DNA of 64,000 nt from Acetobacter fabarum (GCF_011516925.1 NZ_WOTG01000003.1:186001-250000), one strand, 5' to 3'. Shown: positions 1 to 9,529, counted from the first letter of the stretch. Notes: generated from the sequence alone by a model not told the origin. Made by a program: numbers and translations.

Positions 1-2
1 CG

Positions 3-899
3 CAGGGGCGGCGCGGCATTGCCACAGTGGGGGGGCATGCGCCCCTGTTCGACCACCTGAGCGTAACCGACAACATTCTGTTCCCCCTCCGCGCCACGGG
101 CCTGCTCTCCCCCGCTGAGATCAACCGCAGGCGTGATGAGGTTCTGGCCCTGACAGGGCTGGATGCCGTGCGCACATTCTTACCCCCAGCACTCTCCACC
201 GAGCAGGCATTTCGCGCAGCACTGGCGCGCGCCCTGATTACCTCCCCCGACCTGCTTGTGCTCAACCAGCCTTTAAAGGGTATGCCCCCACAGGCTGCAA
301 AACGCTCGCTGGCGTTTTTGGAACGACTCCGCCAGGCCATTGGCCTGACCTCCCTGTTCCTCACCTCGGACCGGACCGAGGCCTTCATGGCCGCCAACAC
401 CATTGGTGTGCTTGATCAGGGGCATTTACTACAGGTGGCGGATGCCCCCACCCTGCTCAACCGCCCTGCCACACCTGCCGTGGCGCTGGCATTGGGGGAC
501 GCCAATATCCTGACCGGCAAGGTCCTGCGCCTTGACGATGATACCGCCGAACTCCGGCTGCCATCGGGCGAAACAGTCGAGGCAATGGCCGATGGGGATC
601 TGGCGGAGCATGACCTGGCGAGCATCTGTATTCTGCCAGACCGGCTTTCCGTTCTCTTTCCTCGGCAGGTGGAGGCTGATAATGCTGCCGAAGCAGGCGA
701 CCTGCCATGCACACTTGTATCCGCCCACCATCTTGGTCACACCATTACCATGCGTATGCGCCTGCGGGATGGAACGGAAATAACCGTTAACCGTCCCCCC
801 GTGCATACACAGCGCGAGCTCAGCGCCGGCCGCCCCGCCCTGCTGGCCTGGCAAACACGGAACGCAACAGCCTTTCCGATGGATAAAAAAACCAGCTAG
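3..899 (+). CDS. ABC transporter ATP-binding protein, cut by window edge, degenerate motifs
   Basis: The open frame continues upstream of the first GTG (position 27) to the window edge, so the Walker A part lies outside. What is visible is the Q-loop region onward of an importer ATPase of the polyamine/sulfate/iron type, followed by a C-terminal TOBE-like beta domain (about the last 120 residues). The key motifs are eroded: the Q-loop reads TVGGHAPLF where a Gln is expected, the signature reads LSTEQAFRAALARAL instead of LSGGQ-type, and Walker B reads LLVLNQPL instead of LLLLDEP. The loss of the Walker B Asp and the catalytic Glu argues against normal ATP hydrolysis. It is followed by a binding protein and a short permease, which fits an ABC import operon. 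The frame is intact, so it may be a specialised or recently inactivated subunit. Confidence 0.7.
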   Translation, partial: QGRRGIATVGGHAPLFDHLSVTDNILFPLRATGLLSPAEINRRRDEVLALTGLDAVRTFLPPALSTEQAFRAALARALITSPDLLVLNQPLKGMPPQAAKRSLAFLERLRQAIGLTSLFLTSDRTEAFMAANTIGVLDQGHLLQVADAPTLLNRPATPAVALALGDANILTGKVLRLDDDTAELRLPSGETVEAMADGDLAEHDLASICILPDRLSVLFPRQVEADNAAEAGDLPCTLVSAHHLGHTITMRMRLRDGTEITVNRPPVHTQRELSAGRPALLAWQTRNATAFPMDKKTS

Positions 900-935
900 A
901 TTTAGGCTGGCAAAACTGGCCAACAAAAACGACGC

Positions 936-2048
936 ATGAGGTTTACCCTGTTCTCTTTCCCTTTCCTGAACACACCCGACAGGCAGGCAGTGTCCTCCCA
1001 GGAACGAGGGCAGGCTCCTTCTCTTGGCGTTTTATCGCGCCGTCGCGCATTGCTGGCCGGGCTAGGTTGTCTGACACCCCTGCTCCCAGCTTCTGCCATG
1101 GCCCGGCACCCCGCTCCGCAGAGCAAAGCCGCCAGAAGCCTGCATATCCTGACCTTTTCGGGCAAAATTGCCGGGATACAGAGCAAAATCCTGTTCAAAC
1201 CTTACGAACAGCTTACCCACCAGACCATTATACCCCATGGCTGGAACGGGCAGATCAGCGATCTGGAGCACGTTATAAAGCAGACACACCGTCCTCTGGC
1301 TGCTGCCATGATGGAAAGCAGCAGCCTACGCATTGGCTGCAACCTCAAGCTTCTGTCACGCCACCAGACCGACAGTTCCATCAGCAATTGCGGTCAGCCC
1401 TCCGCCGCCATAGATTACGCCATGGCCTGGGACCGCGCCCGGTTTGACGCAGCCCCCAACTGGCCCGATTTCTGGGATGTTGCGCGCCACCCCGGCCGCC
1501 GCAGCCTCCGCCGTGACCCCCGCCTGACACTGGAAATTGCCCTGCTAGCCGACGGCGTGCCCGCCAATGCGCTCTACTCTGCTCTGGCAACGACCGAGGG
1601 GGTTAATCGCGCTTTCCTCAAACTTGAGCAGCTCAGACCCTATATTGTCTGGTGGTCCACGCCGGAAGAAGCTGGACACATCCTGACTTCGGGCGGCGCT
1701 CTTATGGGCTGTGTCCCCACGGGGGAAATTCTTGGCATATCCGGACCAGACCGCCAGCGTTTTGGCCTGCACTGGCAGCAGCGTTTTCTGGTCCAATATG
1801 GTTGGGGAGTGCTCACCGCTGCAGCACGCAACCCTGCGGCTCTGGCTTTTGTCTCCTGGCTGGAACAGCCGGCACAACAACAGGCATTTGCCAATGCCTG
1901 GCCCTCTCTCCCCTCCATAACGGAACTGAATGCTCTGGCTCCACGCCTTAGCCACGTTCCACCTGCCATTATGGTCGATGACACCTTCTGGGAGGCCAAT
2001 CTGGAAAAGCTGAGTGACCGCTTCCAGCAATGGATTCACCACGTATGA
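936..2048 (+). CDS. ABC transporter substrate-binding protein with Tat-like signal
   Basis: A 370-residue periplasmic solute-binding-like protein. Residues about 34-55 form a twin-arginine type signal (SRRRALLAGLGCL followed by a hydrophobic stretch and an Ala-rich cleavage region), preceded by an unusually long N-terminal extension, so the true start may be further in. The mature part resembles the polyamine/iron class-D binding fold, with a WPDFWDV segment of the kind seen in PotD-like proteins. It lies 36 bp after the ATPase gene, and its stop overlaps the start of the permease (ATG at 2045). The ligand cannot be told from sequence. Confidence 0.6.
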   Translation: MRFTLFSFPFLNTPDRQAVSSQERGQAPSLGVLSRRRALLAGLGCLTPLLPASAMARHPAPQSKAARSLHILTFSGKIAGIQSKILFKPYEQLTHQTIIPHGWNGQISDLEHVIKQTHRPLAAAMMESSSLRIGCNLKLLSRHQTDSSISNCGQPSAAIDYAMAWDRARFDAAPNWPDFWDVARHPGRRSLRRDPRLTLEIALLADGVPANALYSALATTEGVNRAFLKLEQLRPYIVWWSTPEEAGHILTSGGALMGCVPTGEILGISGPDRQRFGLHWQQRFLVQYGWGVLTAAARNPAALAFVSWLEQPAQQQAFANAWPSLPSITELNALAPRLSHVPPAIMVDDTFWEANLEKLSDRFQQWIHHV

Positions 2049-2467
2049 TTCCGTATTACTGGGGCCTTGCTGATGCACATACAGCGTGCCTCCATGGCCT
2101 GCTGATTCTCACAACCAGTCTGGTAGCTACAGCCCCACTTCTGGGACTGAGTATTCTCCTGCGTGTGGAACAATGGCTTTATACGGCCACACTTTTTCTT
2201 CTGCTTCCTTGCACAGTCCTTTCCGTAGCGCTGCCTTTGTTTTTCCATGCGCAAACTACACCGTTTTTGCAGGGCCTTTTCCTTCTTCCCCTCCTTTTGT
2301 TTCCGTTATCGTTGCCTATCAGAACCTTGCAGCAGGGCTGGTCGGCTACTGCACGGGAACTCGGCGCAGGCCGGCAGGCAAGGCTCCGTTTTTTCTGGTT
2401 GCCACTCCTAAAAAATGCTGCCTGCCAAAGTCTTTTTCTCTCACTTCTCTTTAGCATCGTACAATGA
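2045..2467 (+). CDS. Short ABC transporter permease
   Basis: A 140-residue, strongly hydrophobic protein with three or four membrane segments. It carries an EAA-like loop near the C terminus (ARELGAGRQARLRFFWLPLL), which is the permease site that contacts the ATPase. Normal permeases of this family have about 260-290 residues and further helices after the EAA loop, so this one is roughly half size. I chose the ATG at 2045, which overlaps the preceding stop, over the in-frame ATG at 2030. The stop overlaps the next gene (ATGA at 2464). Together with the degenerate ATPase this suggests a decaying or reduced transporter. Confidence 0.55.
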   Translation: MIPYYWGLADAHTACLHGLLILTTSLVATAPLLGLSILLRVEQWLYTATLFLLLPCTVLSVALPLFFHAQTTPFLQGLFLLPLLLFPLSLPIRTLQQGWSATARELGAGRQARLRFFWLPLLKNAACQSLFLSLLFSIVQ

Positions 2468-2937
2468 CACCTCCATCCCCTCCCCCCTTCTGGAAAACCA
2501 CTCCCCTTGCGGACATGACAACCGAACAATGGGAGTCTCTATGTGATGGCTGTGGCCGATGCTGCCTGCACAAACTCCGTGATGATGACACGGAAGAACT
2601 CCACTATACATCTGTCGCATGCAGGCTTCTGGATGTAAAAACCTGCCAGTGCACAGACTACCTCAAACGCCACCGCAAAGTGCAGGACTGCGTAACCTTA
2701 ACCCCCACCATGATCCCGGACCTGGACTGGCTTCCGCCGGACTGTGCCTATAAACGACTGTCTGACGGTCTCGACCTGCCCGCATGGCATCCGCTGATCA
2801 CTGGGGACCCCAACACGGTTATCACCTCCGGCGCATCCGCTGCGGGGCGATGCATTAGTGAAAGACGTGCAGGAGCACTGGAGGATTACATTGTTGACTG
2901 GCCAGCAGAGCCTGCGGCAACTCCCGACGGAAATTAA
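2464..2937 (+). CDS. YcgN-family cysteine cluster protein (UPF0260)
   Basis: A 157-residue protein with the family's Cys-rich signature CDGCGRCCLHK near residues 28-38 and further cysteines in CRLLDVKTCQCTDY. The family is conserved in Proteobacteria and is presumed to bind a metal or Fe-S centre, but its function is unknown. Length matches the family (about 150 residues). It is translationally coupled to the short permease by an ATGA overlap, and its 3' end overlaps the metallopeptidase frame. Confidence 0.85.
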   Translation: MTPPSPPPFWKTTPLADMTTEQWESLCDGCGRCCLHKLRDDDTEELHYTSVACRLLDVKTCQCTDYLKRHRKVQDCVTLTPTMIPDLDWLPPDCAYKRLSDGLDLPAWHPLITGDPNTVITSGASAAGRCISERRAGALEDYIVDWPAEPAATPDGN

Positions 2938-3613
2938 CCTTTCCGCTCAGGAGCCTTTACAGGTCATCTGGAAGCACTCTTTGCGGGCAAGGCGCCTTGC
3001 CCTACGCATTGCTCCACACGAGCAAAAGCTTGTTGTTACCATCCCGCAAGGCTGCACCTCTGCCCAGGCACTTGCATTCGTCCAGAAAAATCACGGATGG
3101 ATTAGTGAGCGCTTGAAGAAACTTGAAAAAGCACCGTCTTTTTCAGCCAACAACACAATTCTGATTGAAGGAACACCCTACCGGATTGTCCACTCCCCAG
3201 AACAACTGGGGGGCGCATGGCTTGAAAACGACCGCCTTATGGTGAGTGGGGATGCGGCATTCATTAACAGGCGCGTGACCGATTTTCTCCGCAGCCATGC
3301 CGCGACCGTATTAAAAAGAGAAGTGCAGGCAATGGCCCAACACACTGGCCTGCGCCCGACCCGGGTGGATATCCGAGACACGTCCAGCCGGTGGGGAAGC
3401 TGCTCTTCAACAGGCCGGATCATGCTGTCCTGGCGCGTGATCATGGCACCAGAACAGGTACGGCACTACCTGATTGCCCACGAGTTAAGCCACCTCCAGC
3501 ACATGAACCACGGTCCGCTCTTCTGGCAATGTGTGAGAAGCATTACACCACACAAAACACAGGCCGAAGCATGGCTCCGCCAGAAGGGACCTCTCCTGCT
3601 ACAAGCCAGATGA
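2858..3613 (+). CDS. YgjP/SprT-like zinc metallopeptidase (DUF45)
   Basis: A protein of up to 251 residues with the zinc-protease motif HELSH (about residues 208-212) followed by HMNHGPLFW, which supplies the third ligand region typical of the YgjP/DUF45 family. The strand pattern SSRWGSCSSTGRIMLSWRVIMAP just before it is also characteristic. The indicated start is a GTG that gives an 80-bp overlap with the YcgN gene; in-frame TTG codons at 2891 and 2894 are alternatives, and family alignment would be needed to decide. The family is a cytosolic peptidase group of unknown substrate. Confidence 0.8.
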   Translation: MKDVQEHWRITLLTGQQSLRQLPTEINLSAQEPLQVIWKHSLRARRLALRIAPHEQKLVVTIPQGCTSAQALAFVQKNHGWISERLKKLEKAPSFSANNTILIEGTPYRIVHSPEQLGGAWLENDRLMVSGDAAFINRRVTDFLRSHAATVLKREVQAMAQHTGLRPTRVDIRDTSSRWGSCSSTGRIMLSWRVIMAPEQVRHYLIAHELSHLQHMNHGPLFWQCVRSITPHKTQAEAWLRQKGPLLLQAR

Positions 3614-3678
3614 ACCGAAGATTTGCGCAATAGCTGAAGCATGCTAAAGAATAGCCGCATAGGCCATACAGAGCATAT

Positions 3679-3764
3679 GCGAACTTGGCGGAATGGTAGA
3701 CGCAGGAGACTTAAAATCTCCAGCCCGTATGGGCGTGCGGGTTCGAGTCCCGCAGTTCGCACCA
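3679..3764 (+). tRNA. tRNA-Leu (UAA anticodon)
   Basis: The full cloverleaf can be drawn by eye. The acceptor stem GCGAACT pairs with AGTTCGC. The anticodon stem GGAGA/TCTCC encloses the loop CTTAAAA, with anticodon TAA at 3712-3714. There is a long variable arm as expected for Leu, a T-loop GGTTCGAGTCC, and an encoded CCA (3762-3764). It reads leucine codon UUA. Its 3' end is the integration target of the elements that follow, and the tRNA itself stays intact. Confidence 0.97.
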
Positions 3765-3765
3765 C
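3738..3765 (+). repeat. Attachment site copy 1 (tRNA 3' end, 28 bp)
   Basis: The 28 bp from CGGGTTCGAGTCCC through CACCAC are identical at 16462-16489 and 52634-52661. This copy is part of the intact tRNA-Leu and is the left junction of element 1. Between copies 1 and 3 the identity extends a little further (GTG before, TAA after). Confidence 0.93.
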
Positions 3766-3811
3766 TAATCTGTTGAAATATAACAGTAAAATGAGAATTT
3801 GACGGGTGTGC

Positions 3812-3844
3812 GGGATTTTCCCGTTTGTCTTCCCAGACTGGGAA
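3812..3844 (+). promoter_or_regulatory. Paired palindromes before integrase 1
   Basis: GGGATTTTCCC (3812-3822) is followed by TTCCCAGACTGGGAA (3830-3844), a perfect 6-bp-arm palindrome around the triplet GAC. It ends exactly 6 nt before the integrase ATG at 3851, so its GGGAA half is the likely Shine-Dalgarno sequence. The same layout precedes the other two integrases. It may be an arm-type integrase or excisionase site that also shuts off translation or transcription of int. Confidence 0.6.
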
Positions 3845-3850
3845 CTCGTC

Positions 3851-5467
3851 ATGCTCCGACTCATAGGGTCACATTACCACTTCCGTCGCGCGGTTCCTCA
3901 GGCCGTGCAAGCCTGCCTCGGCAGAACCGAAATCTCCCTTTCCCTGCAAACTCAGAGTAAGCTCATTGCCCGAGAACGGGCGGCTGCCCTCTATGCAGTC
4001 ACGGGCACACTGTTTGAAAGGGCAAGGATGATGGACGAGAAGCCTGACACCGATCTGATGAAAGACCTGCTGGCCGTTCAGGCCCAGATGATCCGGGATC
4101 AGGAAGAGACGCTCGCCCTGGCCGAAGAGTGCCATGCCCTTGACCGCAAAATTCGCGACGCCACCCATAACATGGCCCTGCTCGAAAGAATTCAGAGCGA
4201 AAACGCTTTCCTCGATGAAAGCTCAAAAAAGATACGTGAGATCGGCCAGCGCTTTGACAGTCTGCGTCAGCAGCTCACCACCGGTGTTGCCCTGAGCAAA
4301 CAGGAAAAGAAAATGCTCAAGGCGGAAGCCGACCGCCTGTCCGGCATGATCGTTGACATCCAGAGCCGTCAGCCTGCCCATATTGTCCAGCCGGTGCCAC
4401 AGACAACGGCCCCACCTGCACAGGAAGAGCGCAAACCCGCCCCGAAAATTTCATCGCCTCTTCTTTCAACCATGGCGGAACGCTTTATCTATTCTGACAA
4501 AGCAAAGAGTGCCGACACCATAAAAGCCACCCAGAAGACGATCGGTCTGTTTATTGAAGCTTTTGGCGACATGCCCGTGCGACAGATTACCGGCAACGTG
4601 GCGGGAGAATTTTTTGACCTGCTCTCTTCCCTGCCCGCAACACATGGGAAGGGCAAGACTGTTCTCCCGTTACGTGTTGTCATTGCACAGGCTGAGGAAC
4701 GCGGCTTGGAAACGGTTGGCGGGAAAACCGTCAAAAACCACTTTTCCCGACTGTCCGCGTTATGGGGACATCTGGTCAAACGCGACTTTGCCGACAAGAA
4801 TCCATGGGCCGGTTGGGACTTCAATGTCACCAAAAAGATTGTCCGCCGGGGATGGACTGACGGTGAACTGGCTTTGCTCGCCCGCACTCAGTGGTCGGGA
4901 ACGGCTGTCTCTCACCGGACATGGACTGGCATTATCAGCATTGGCATGTTCACAGGTATGCGGTTAGGCGAAATCTGCAATTTACGCAGACAGGATATTG
5001 AGGTGATCGACGGAGTATCCTGCTTCCATGTCCGCCCTCACCCCGAAGATGGCTGGTCACCCAAAACGTCAGCGGGCACCCGTATCATTCCCATTCATTC
5101 CAGTCTGCTCAGAATGGAGGGGCTGAATCTACTTGAGGACAATGGTGAAAAATATCTGTTCCCGGACCTGACCGTTTCTACTTCTGGTGAACGGGGCGAT
5201 AACTTTGCCCGATCCTTCTCAAAGCACAAAAAACGACTTGGCCTTCCAGACGCGGTAACATTCCACTCCTTCCGGCACACCGTCTCAACCAAGCTTCGAA
5301 ACCAAGAAGCGCACATTCGGGAACTATGGATTGATACTGTTCTGGGACATGAAGCCTCCCATAAATCACAGGGCACGATGAACTACACAAGCGGGATTGA
5401 GGTCGCCAATTTGAAACAAGTCATTGAAGCCCTGAGCTATCCGCCCGAGTGCATCATGCCATTCTGA
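3851..5467 (+). CDS. int: Tyrosine recombinase/integrase of element 1
   Basis: A 538-residue site-specific recombinase that integrates next to tRNA-Leu. The N-terminal half has an MLRLIGSHYHFRRAVP start, a coiled-coil stretch (about residues 65-180) and a SAM-like core-binding domain. The C-terminal catalytic domain has Arg in MRLGEICNL (R371), HSFRH (H472, R475), HEASH and the nucleophile in NYTSG (Y512). I chose ATG 3851 over the upstream GTG at 3806 because it matches the starts of the two homologous integrases and has GGGAA 6 nt before it. It is very similar along its length to the integrase at 52747 and more distantly to the one at 16552. Strand and position beside the att site are as expected for a tRNA-integrating element. 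Confidence 0.93.
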   Translation: MLRLIGSHYHFRRAVPQAVQACLGRTEISLSLQTQSKLIARERAAALYAVTGTLFERARMMDEKPDTDLMKDLLAVQAQMIRDQEETLALAEECHALDRKIRDATHNMALLERIQSENAFLDESSKKIREIGQRFDSLRQQLTTGVALSKQEKKMLKAEADRLSGMIVDIQSRQPAHIVQPVPQTTAPPAQEERKPAPKISSPLLSTMAERFIYSDKAKSADTIKATQKTIGLFIEAFGDMPVRQITGNVAGEFFDLLSSLPATHGKGKTVLPLRVVIAQAEERGLETVGGKTVKNHFSRLSALWGHLVKRDFADKNPWAGWDFNVTKKIVRRGWTDGELALLARTQWSGTAVSHRTWTGIISIGMFTGMRLGEICNLRRQDIEVIDGVSCFHVRPHPEDGWSPKTSAGTRIIPIHSSLLRMEGLNLLEDNGEKYLFPDLTVSTSGERGDNFARSFSKHKKRLGLPDAVTFHSFRHTVSTKLRNQEAHIRELWIDTVLGHEASHKSQGTMNYTSGIEVANLKQVIEALSYPPECIMPF

Positions 5468-5563
5468 ACGGTTCATATTGTCGATCTTGTTTGCATAAAA
5501 AGAAAGTTCGGAAATCTGGCATCTCAATAGGTTATCTTTGAGAGGAGCCAGCAGTGTCAAATG

Positions 5564-5614
5564 GCTACCCAAGGGTAGCATTCGACAAGCTGGCAAGGGG
5601 GAGAAATCTCCCCC
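5564..5614 (+). other. Candidate origin of transfer (oriT) of element 1
   Basis: Two inverted repeats lie 30-80 nt before mobC: GCTACCC-AA-GGGTAGC (5564-5579) and GGGGGAGA-AA-TCTCCCCC (5597-5614), the latter followed by GTTAACCCCCTC. The same two palindromes and the sequence between them recur almost unchanged before the mobC of element 3 (54451-54501), so this noncoding stretch is under selection. Position between int and mobC/relaxase genes is typical of an oriT. The second hairpin could alternatively terminate int transcription. Confidence 0.6.
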
Positions 5615-5644
5615 GTTAACCCCCTCTTTAAGGAGAACCTTGTT

Positions 5645-6034
5645 ATGCCGATTGCCCGAACTTCCCGCCTTTCCGTCCGTGCATCACCCGATGAACTGGT
5701 GCGCTGGAACCATATCGCCAGCACTCATGGCCATGCCACAACTGCCCACTGGATACGCTCCCTCCTGACCAGTGCGGAACTGGCCGGGCATGATGGACCA
5801 CACGTTCCCGATGAACTACGTGGGATACGTCATCAGCTTTCCCGTGTCGGGAATAACCTCAACCAGCTTGCCCATTCTGCCAACTGTGGCGATGTGGTGC
5901 ATTGCGGGCCTGTGCTGAACGAGATTGAGAAGCTGATCCAGCATCTTGACCACCTTCTCCCCCACTCACGAAGAAACCACCATGGCAGGTCTGCCCGTCG
6001 CAGGTGCGACAGGCCAGCACTGACCCTGCACTGA
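5645..6034 (+). CDS. mobC: MobC-like relaxosome accessory protein
   Basis: A 129-residue protein starting with a ribbon-helix-helix-like segment (TSRLSVRASPDELVRWNHIA) and containing the family hallmark RHQLSRVGNNLNQLAHSAN near residues 62-80, which is the core of the bacterial mobilization protein MobC family. MobC binds oriT and helps the relaxase melt the nick region. It has a good ribosome site (AAGGAGAACC) and lies between the oriT-like palindromes and the relaxase gene. A close homologue is at 54533-54919. Confidence 0.85.
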   Translation: MPIARTSRLSVRASPDELVRWNHIASTHGHATTAHWIRSLLTSAELAGHDGPHVPDELRGIRHQLSRVGNNLNQLAHSANCGDVVHCGPVLNEIEKLIQHLDHLLPHSRRNHHGRSARRRCDRPALTLH

Positions 6035-6053
6035 CCGTTTGTGGTCATGCCCC

Positions 6054-7790
6054 ATGATCGTCAAAGAAAGCCGGATCAGAACAAAAAGTGGCGCGGGTGC
6101 TTTGTCCCGCCATGTGCTGCATGGTGCGAAGAATGAAGCCATCCGGGTTCTGGCGGGGTCAGACTGGCTGATGCGTGACCATATGCGCGAAGCCAGACGG
6201 GAGGGGCTGACATACGGTCTACGCCATATCGCTTTCAATCCAGATGACGCCATGACAGATGACCAGCTTTCTGACTTTGCCTGTCGCCTGTGTGAAGAAC
6301 TCCATGCCGACCCGGAACACCTCACCCTTGTGGTTCACCAGAAGGACGGTAGCACGCACGGGCACCTGATCCTGCCCGAATGGCAGTGCAACCATGTTCT
6401 GGAAAGCCGGTTCACATGGATGCGCCTAGAGAAAGTTGCCCGCTTGGAAGAACTACGATTAGGGCATGCCCTCGTGCCCGGAAGGCATGACAGGACTATT
6501 GCCAAGGCCCTACGCCGGGAAGGCCATCATCAGGCAGCGGAACAGGTCACAGCCTTGATCCCTGTTTCTGACAGCGCCAAACCGCGCGCCGCCTACACAT
6601 CGCAGGCCCGACGGATCACGGAACGACAGGGGCTTGACCTCCCGACGATGAAACAACAGGTCAGCGCCCTCTGGTCACAGTCGGACGGGTTAAAATCATT
6701 CCGGGCGGCGCTGGCGGAGCATGGCCTGACCATGCGAGAAGGTGATCGAAAAGAAACACGCCCCGGCGCTCATATCATTGAAGATAGTGATGGAACGCTG
6801 ATTGGCAGCTTTACCCGCCTAACAAAATTACGCATGGCGGAATTCAGAAAGCTTCTGGCAGAAGAACAATCAGCAGAAGACGAAAAGTCGAAACTGGATA
6901 TCAGAAGCACCCGTGTTCCCGTCCGCATAACATCAGAGAATGACCAGACTGGAATATTCTGCGTCCCCGACGCCTCACCTGCCCCCAACAGGAGCCCAAA
7001 ACGTATCCGCCTACCACGCAGGAATAAAGCGATTGACGCACTCAGGCGCAGGCAGATGGAGGATGTGGACAGGCCAGCCGTCGTGCCACACATTCCTCCG
7101 AAACCGCTGTATCCGCTGATCCTCAGCGCGGAAGAAGCCCGTCACCGCCATCGGATCAGGCTGGCCATTCAGGCCCAGCAGGCTATCCTTGACCAGAGAG
7201 CGCCAGAAGCGGGCTGGGCACCGCTGAAGAGGGAAGAAATGCTCACGAAATGGCGCAAAGCCCTCACACCCTACCATAAGCAACTGCGGAGCAGCTTTGC
7301 GCGTTACCATCGTGCCAAAAAAGAGTGGAAACAAGCTGACGAAAGCCGCTGGCAACGCATGACCGGACGAGCCGGGAAACTGGAAAAAGTCTGCCAGCAG
7401 CTTTTGCTCAAATTTCTGGAAGTCCTGCGGTTTGTTGTACAGGCGTTGCTGCATATTGTCGGGTTGCGCTCAACACCGCCAGAACCTGTCCGGTCTATCC
7501 TGACAGAACAGGATAGACCTGCCCTTGAAGAATTCAGGAAACAGTATGATGCCGAATTTTCCGCCATGGCTGATCCAGAAAAACTCGAACCATGGCTCCA
7601 GCATCGTTTTGACAGACTGGTGCAGGCGAGAACAGACCGTATCAGACAATGGGACAAGGCCCACCAAGCTGAAAAAGAAAGGGCGAGACAGGAAATCGCC
7701 CGCCTGCGCTCAAAACTGTCTATTCCAGAAGGCTTGAGAAACACCATTGACATTGCCAAACCCAAACCGGCCATGGGACCATCGCCATAA
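6054..7790 (+). CDS. mobA: MobA/MobQ-type relaxase
   Basis: A 578-residue relaxase that would nick oriT and pilot the strand during mobilization. The N-terminal relaxase domain shows LTLVVHQKDGSTHGHLIL (about residues 92-109 of this start), the histidine cluster that binds the metal. Upstream it has IRTKSGAGALSRHVLHG. The C-terminal half is charged, helical and without clear family features. I prefer ATG 6054 to the GTG at 6039 because it begins directly with the conserved MIVKESRIRTK segment. It follows mobC by about 20 bp, in the same direction. Confidence 0.8.
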   Translation: MIVKESRIRTKSGAGALSRHVLHGAKNEAIRVLAGSDWLMRDHMREARREGLTYGLRHIAFNPDDAMTDDQLSDFACRLCEELHADPEHLTLVVHQKDGSTHGHLILPEWQCNHVLESRFTWMRLEKVARLEELRLGHALVPGRHDRTIAKALRREGHHQAAEQVTALIPVSDSAKPRAAYTSQARRITERQGLDLPTMKQQVSALWSQSDGLKSFRAALAEHGLTMREGDRKETRPGAHIIEDSDGTLIGSFTRLTKLRMAEFRKLLAEEQSAEDEKSKLDIRSTRVPVRITSENDQTGIFCVPDASPAPNRSPKRIRLPRRNKAIDALRRRQMEDVDRPAVVPHIPPKPLYPLILSAEEARHRHRIRLAIQAQQAILDQRAPEAGWAPLKREEMLTKWRKALTPYHKQLRSSFARYHRAKKEWKQADESRWQRMTGRAGKLEKVCQQLLLKFLEVLRFVVQALLHIVGLRSTPPEPVRSILTEQDRPALEEFRKQYDAEFSAMADPEKLEPWLQHRFDRLVQARTDRIRQWDKAHQAEKERARQEIARLRSKLSIPEGLRNTIDIAKPKPAMGPSP

Positions 7791-7915
7791 AATCCCGGTT
7801 CACCACCTGCACACGGTGCCAGACAGACCTCTATCCCGCCATTGCCTCTCGACCAGATGGCCAGTTTCCGTCAAACTGGATTATCTGATTTTTCTGAGAA
7901 ACAAGGCTTTCTTTT

Positions 7916-9529
7916 ATGCCCCGCGGTCGCCCTCGCAAGAACCCTGATACTGCCCCTGCTCCCAAGAAAACCACCAAGGCGAGCAAAGCCAAGGCAGCGA
8001 GCGCGACACTCGGCTTTGAACAGCAAATGTTTCTGGCGGCTGACAAGCTGCGCAAGAACCTTGAACCCTCAGACTACAAGCATGTGGCCCTTGGCCTGAT
8101 CTTCCTGCGCTACATCTCCACCGCGTTTGAAACCCGTCATGCTGAACTGATGCTGGATGATCCGGCGGCAGCGGAAGACCCGGACGAATATCTGGCAGAA
8201 AACATCTTCTGGGTGCCCGAGACTGCCCGCTGGTCTCACCTGAGAGACAACGCCCGTTCCTCCGGCATTGGCAAACTCATTGACGAGGCCATGCTGGCCA
8301 TTGAAAAGGCCAACCCGGATCAGCTCAAGGGAGTTCTCCCTAAGGATTACGGACGGCCTGCCCTTGATAGCGTGATGCTGGGGGAACTGATTGACCTGAT
8401 CTCCGACATTGGCATGGGCGATACGGACGATAAGGCGCGGGACGTGCTGGGCCGGGTGTATGAATACTTCCTTGGCGGGTTTGCCGGAGCCGAAGGCAAG
8501 CGCGGGGGCGAGTTCTACACGCCGTCCAGCGTGGTGCGCACGCTGGTCTCCATGCTCGAACCCTATAAGGGCCGGGTCTATGACCCATGCTGTGGCTCTG
8601 GTGGCATGTTCGTGCAGTCTGAACGCTTTGTGGAGACCCATGGCGGCAAGCTGGGTGACATTGCCATTTACGGGCAGGAGAGCAATCACACCACATGGCG
8701 TCTGGCTCGCATGAACCTTGCCGTGCGTGGTATTGGCGCGGATATCCGCTGGAACAATGAAGGCAGCTTTCTGCGTGATGAACTGAAAGACCTGCGCTTT
8801 GACTATATTCTGGCCAACCCGCCCTTTAACGTGTCGGACTGGTGGAATGCGTCATTAGAGGAAGACCCGCGCTGGCAGTATGGTAAGCCGCCTGCGGGCA
8901 ATGCCAACTATGCGTGGCTCCAGCATATCCTGTGGCACCTGGCCCCCGACGGCACCGCTGGCGTGGTGCTGGCCAATGGCTCCATGTCCTCCAATCAGAA
9001 CAGCGAAGGCGAAATCCGCCGCCGGATGGTGGAAGCCGATGTGGTGGACTGCATGGTGGCCCTGCCCGGTCAGCTTTTCTATTCCACCCAGATTCCAGCC
9101 TGCCTATGGTTCCTCACCCGCACCAAGAAGCAAAAAGACTGGCGAGACCGGCGCGGAGAAATCCTGTTTATTGACGCCCGCAAGCTGGGCAAGCTTGTTG
9201 ACCGCACCCGCCGGGAACTGACGGACGAGGACGTGGCCCGCATTGCCGACACTTACCACGCATGGCGTGGAGAAAAGGACGCAGGCACCTATGAGGATAG
9301 TCCGGGCTTCTGCAAATCCGCCACGCTGGACGAGGTGGAACAGCACGGCTTTGTTCTGACACCGGGCCGCTATGTGGGCGCAGAGGAAGCCGAGGAAGAC
9401 AGCGTACCGTTTACCGAACGCTTTGCAGCCCTTGAGAAGACCCTGAAAGAACAGTTTGCGCAGGGTGACGCACTGAACGCGAAAATTACCGCCTCCCTGA
9501 AGCTGATCGTGCAGAAGGAGAGTGCGTGA
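7916..9529 (+). CDS. hsdM: Type I restriction-modification DNA methyltransferase (M subunit)
   Basis: A 537-residue N6-adenine methyltransferase subunit. It has a basic low-complexity N-terminal tail ([17 protein letters not shown]), a helical N-terminal domain, AdoMet motif [12 protein letters not shown] (about residues 222-232) and catalytic motif IV NPPF (301-304). With HsdS it methylates the recognition site; with HsdR it forms the restriction complex. It is the first gene of a tightly overlapping operon hsdM-HEPN-MNT-hsdS-hsdR. The 125-bp gap before it separates it from the relaxase gene. Confidence 0.95.
   Translation: MPRGRPRKNPDTAPAPKKTTKASKAKAASATLGFEQQMFLAADKLRKNLEPSDYKHVALGLIFLRYISTAFETRHAELMLDDPAAAEDPDEYLAENIFWVPETARWSHLRDNARSSGIGKLIDEAMLAIEKANPDQLKGVLPKDYGRPALDSVMLGELIDLISDIGMGDTDDKARDVLGRVYEYFLGGFAGAEGKRGGEFYTPSSVVRTLVSMLEPYKGRVYDPCCGSGGMFVQSERFVETHGGKLGDIAIYGQESNHTTWRLARMNLAVRGIGADIRWNNEGSFLRDELKDLRFDYILANPPFNVSDWWNASLEEDPRWQYGKPPAGNANYAWLQHILWHLAPDGTAGVVLANGSMSSNQNSEGEIRRRMVEADVVDCMVALPGQLFYSTQIPACLWFLTRTKKQKDWRDRRGEILFIDARKLGKLVDRTRRELTDEDVARIADTYHAWRGEKDAGTYEDSPGFCKSATLDEVEQHGFVLTPGRYVGAEEAEEDSVPFTERFAALEKTLKEQFAQGDALNAKITASLKLIVQKESA

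Noticed and set aside
429-926. Long minus-strand frames opposite the ABC ATPase gene
   Set aside because: Shadow frames in GC-rich coding sequence; the plus-strand frame has clear ABC and TOBE features.
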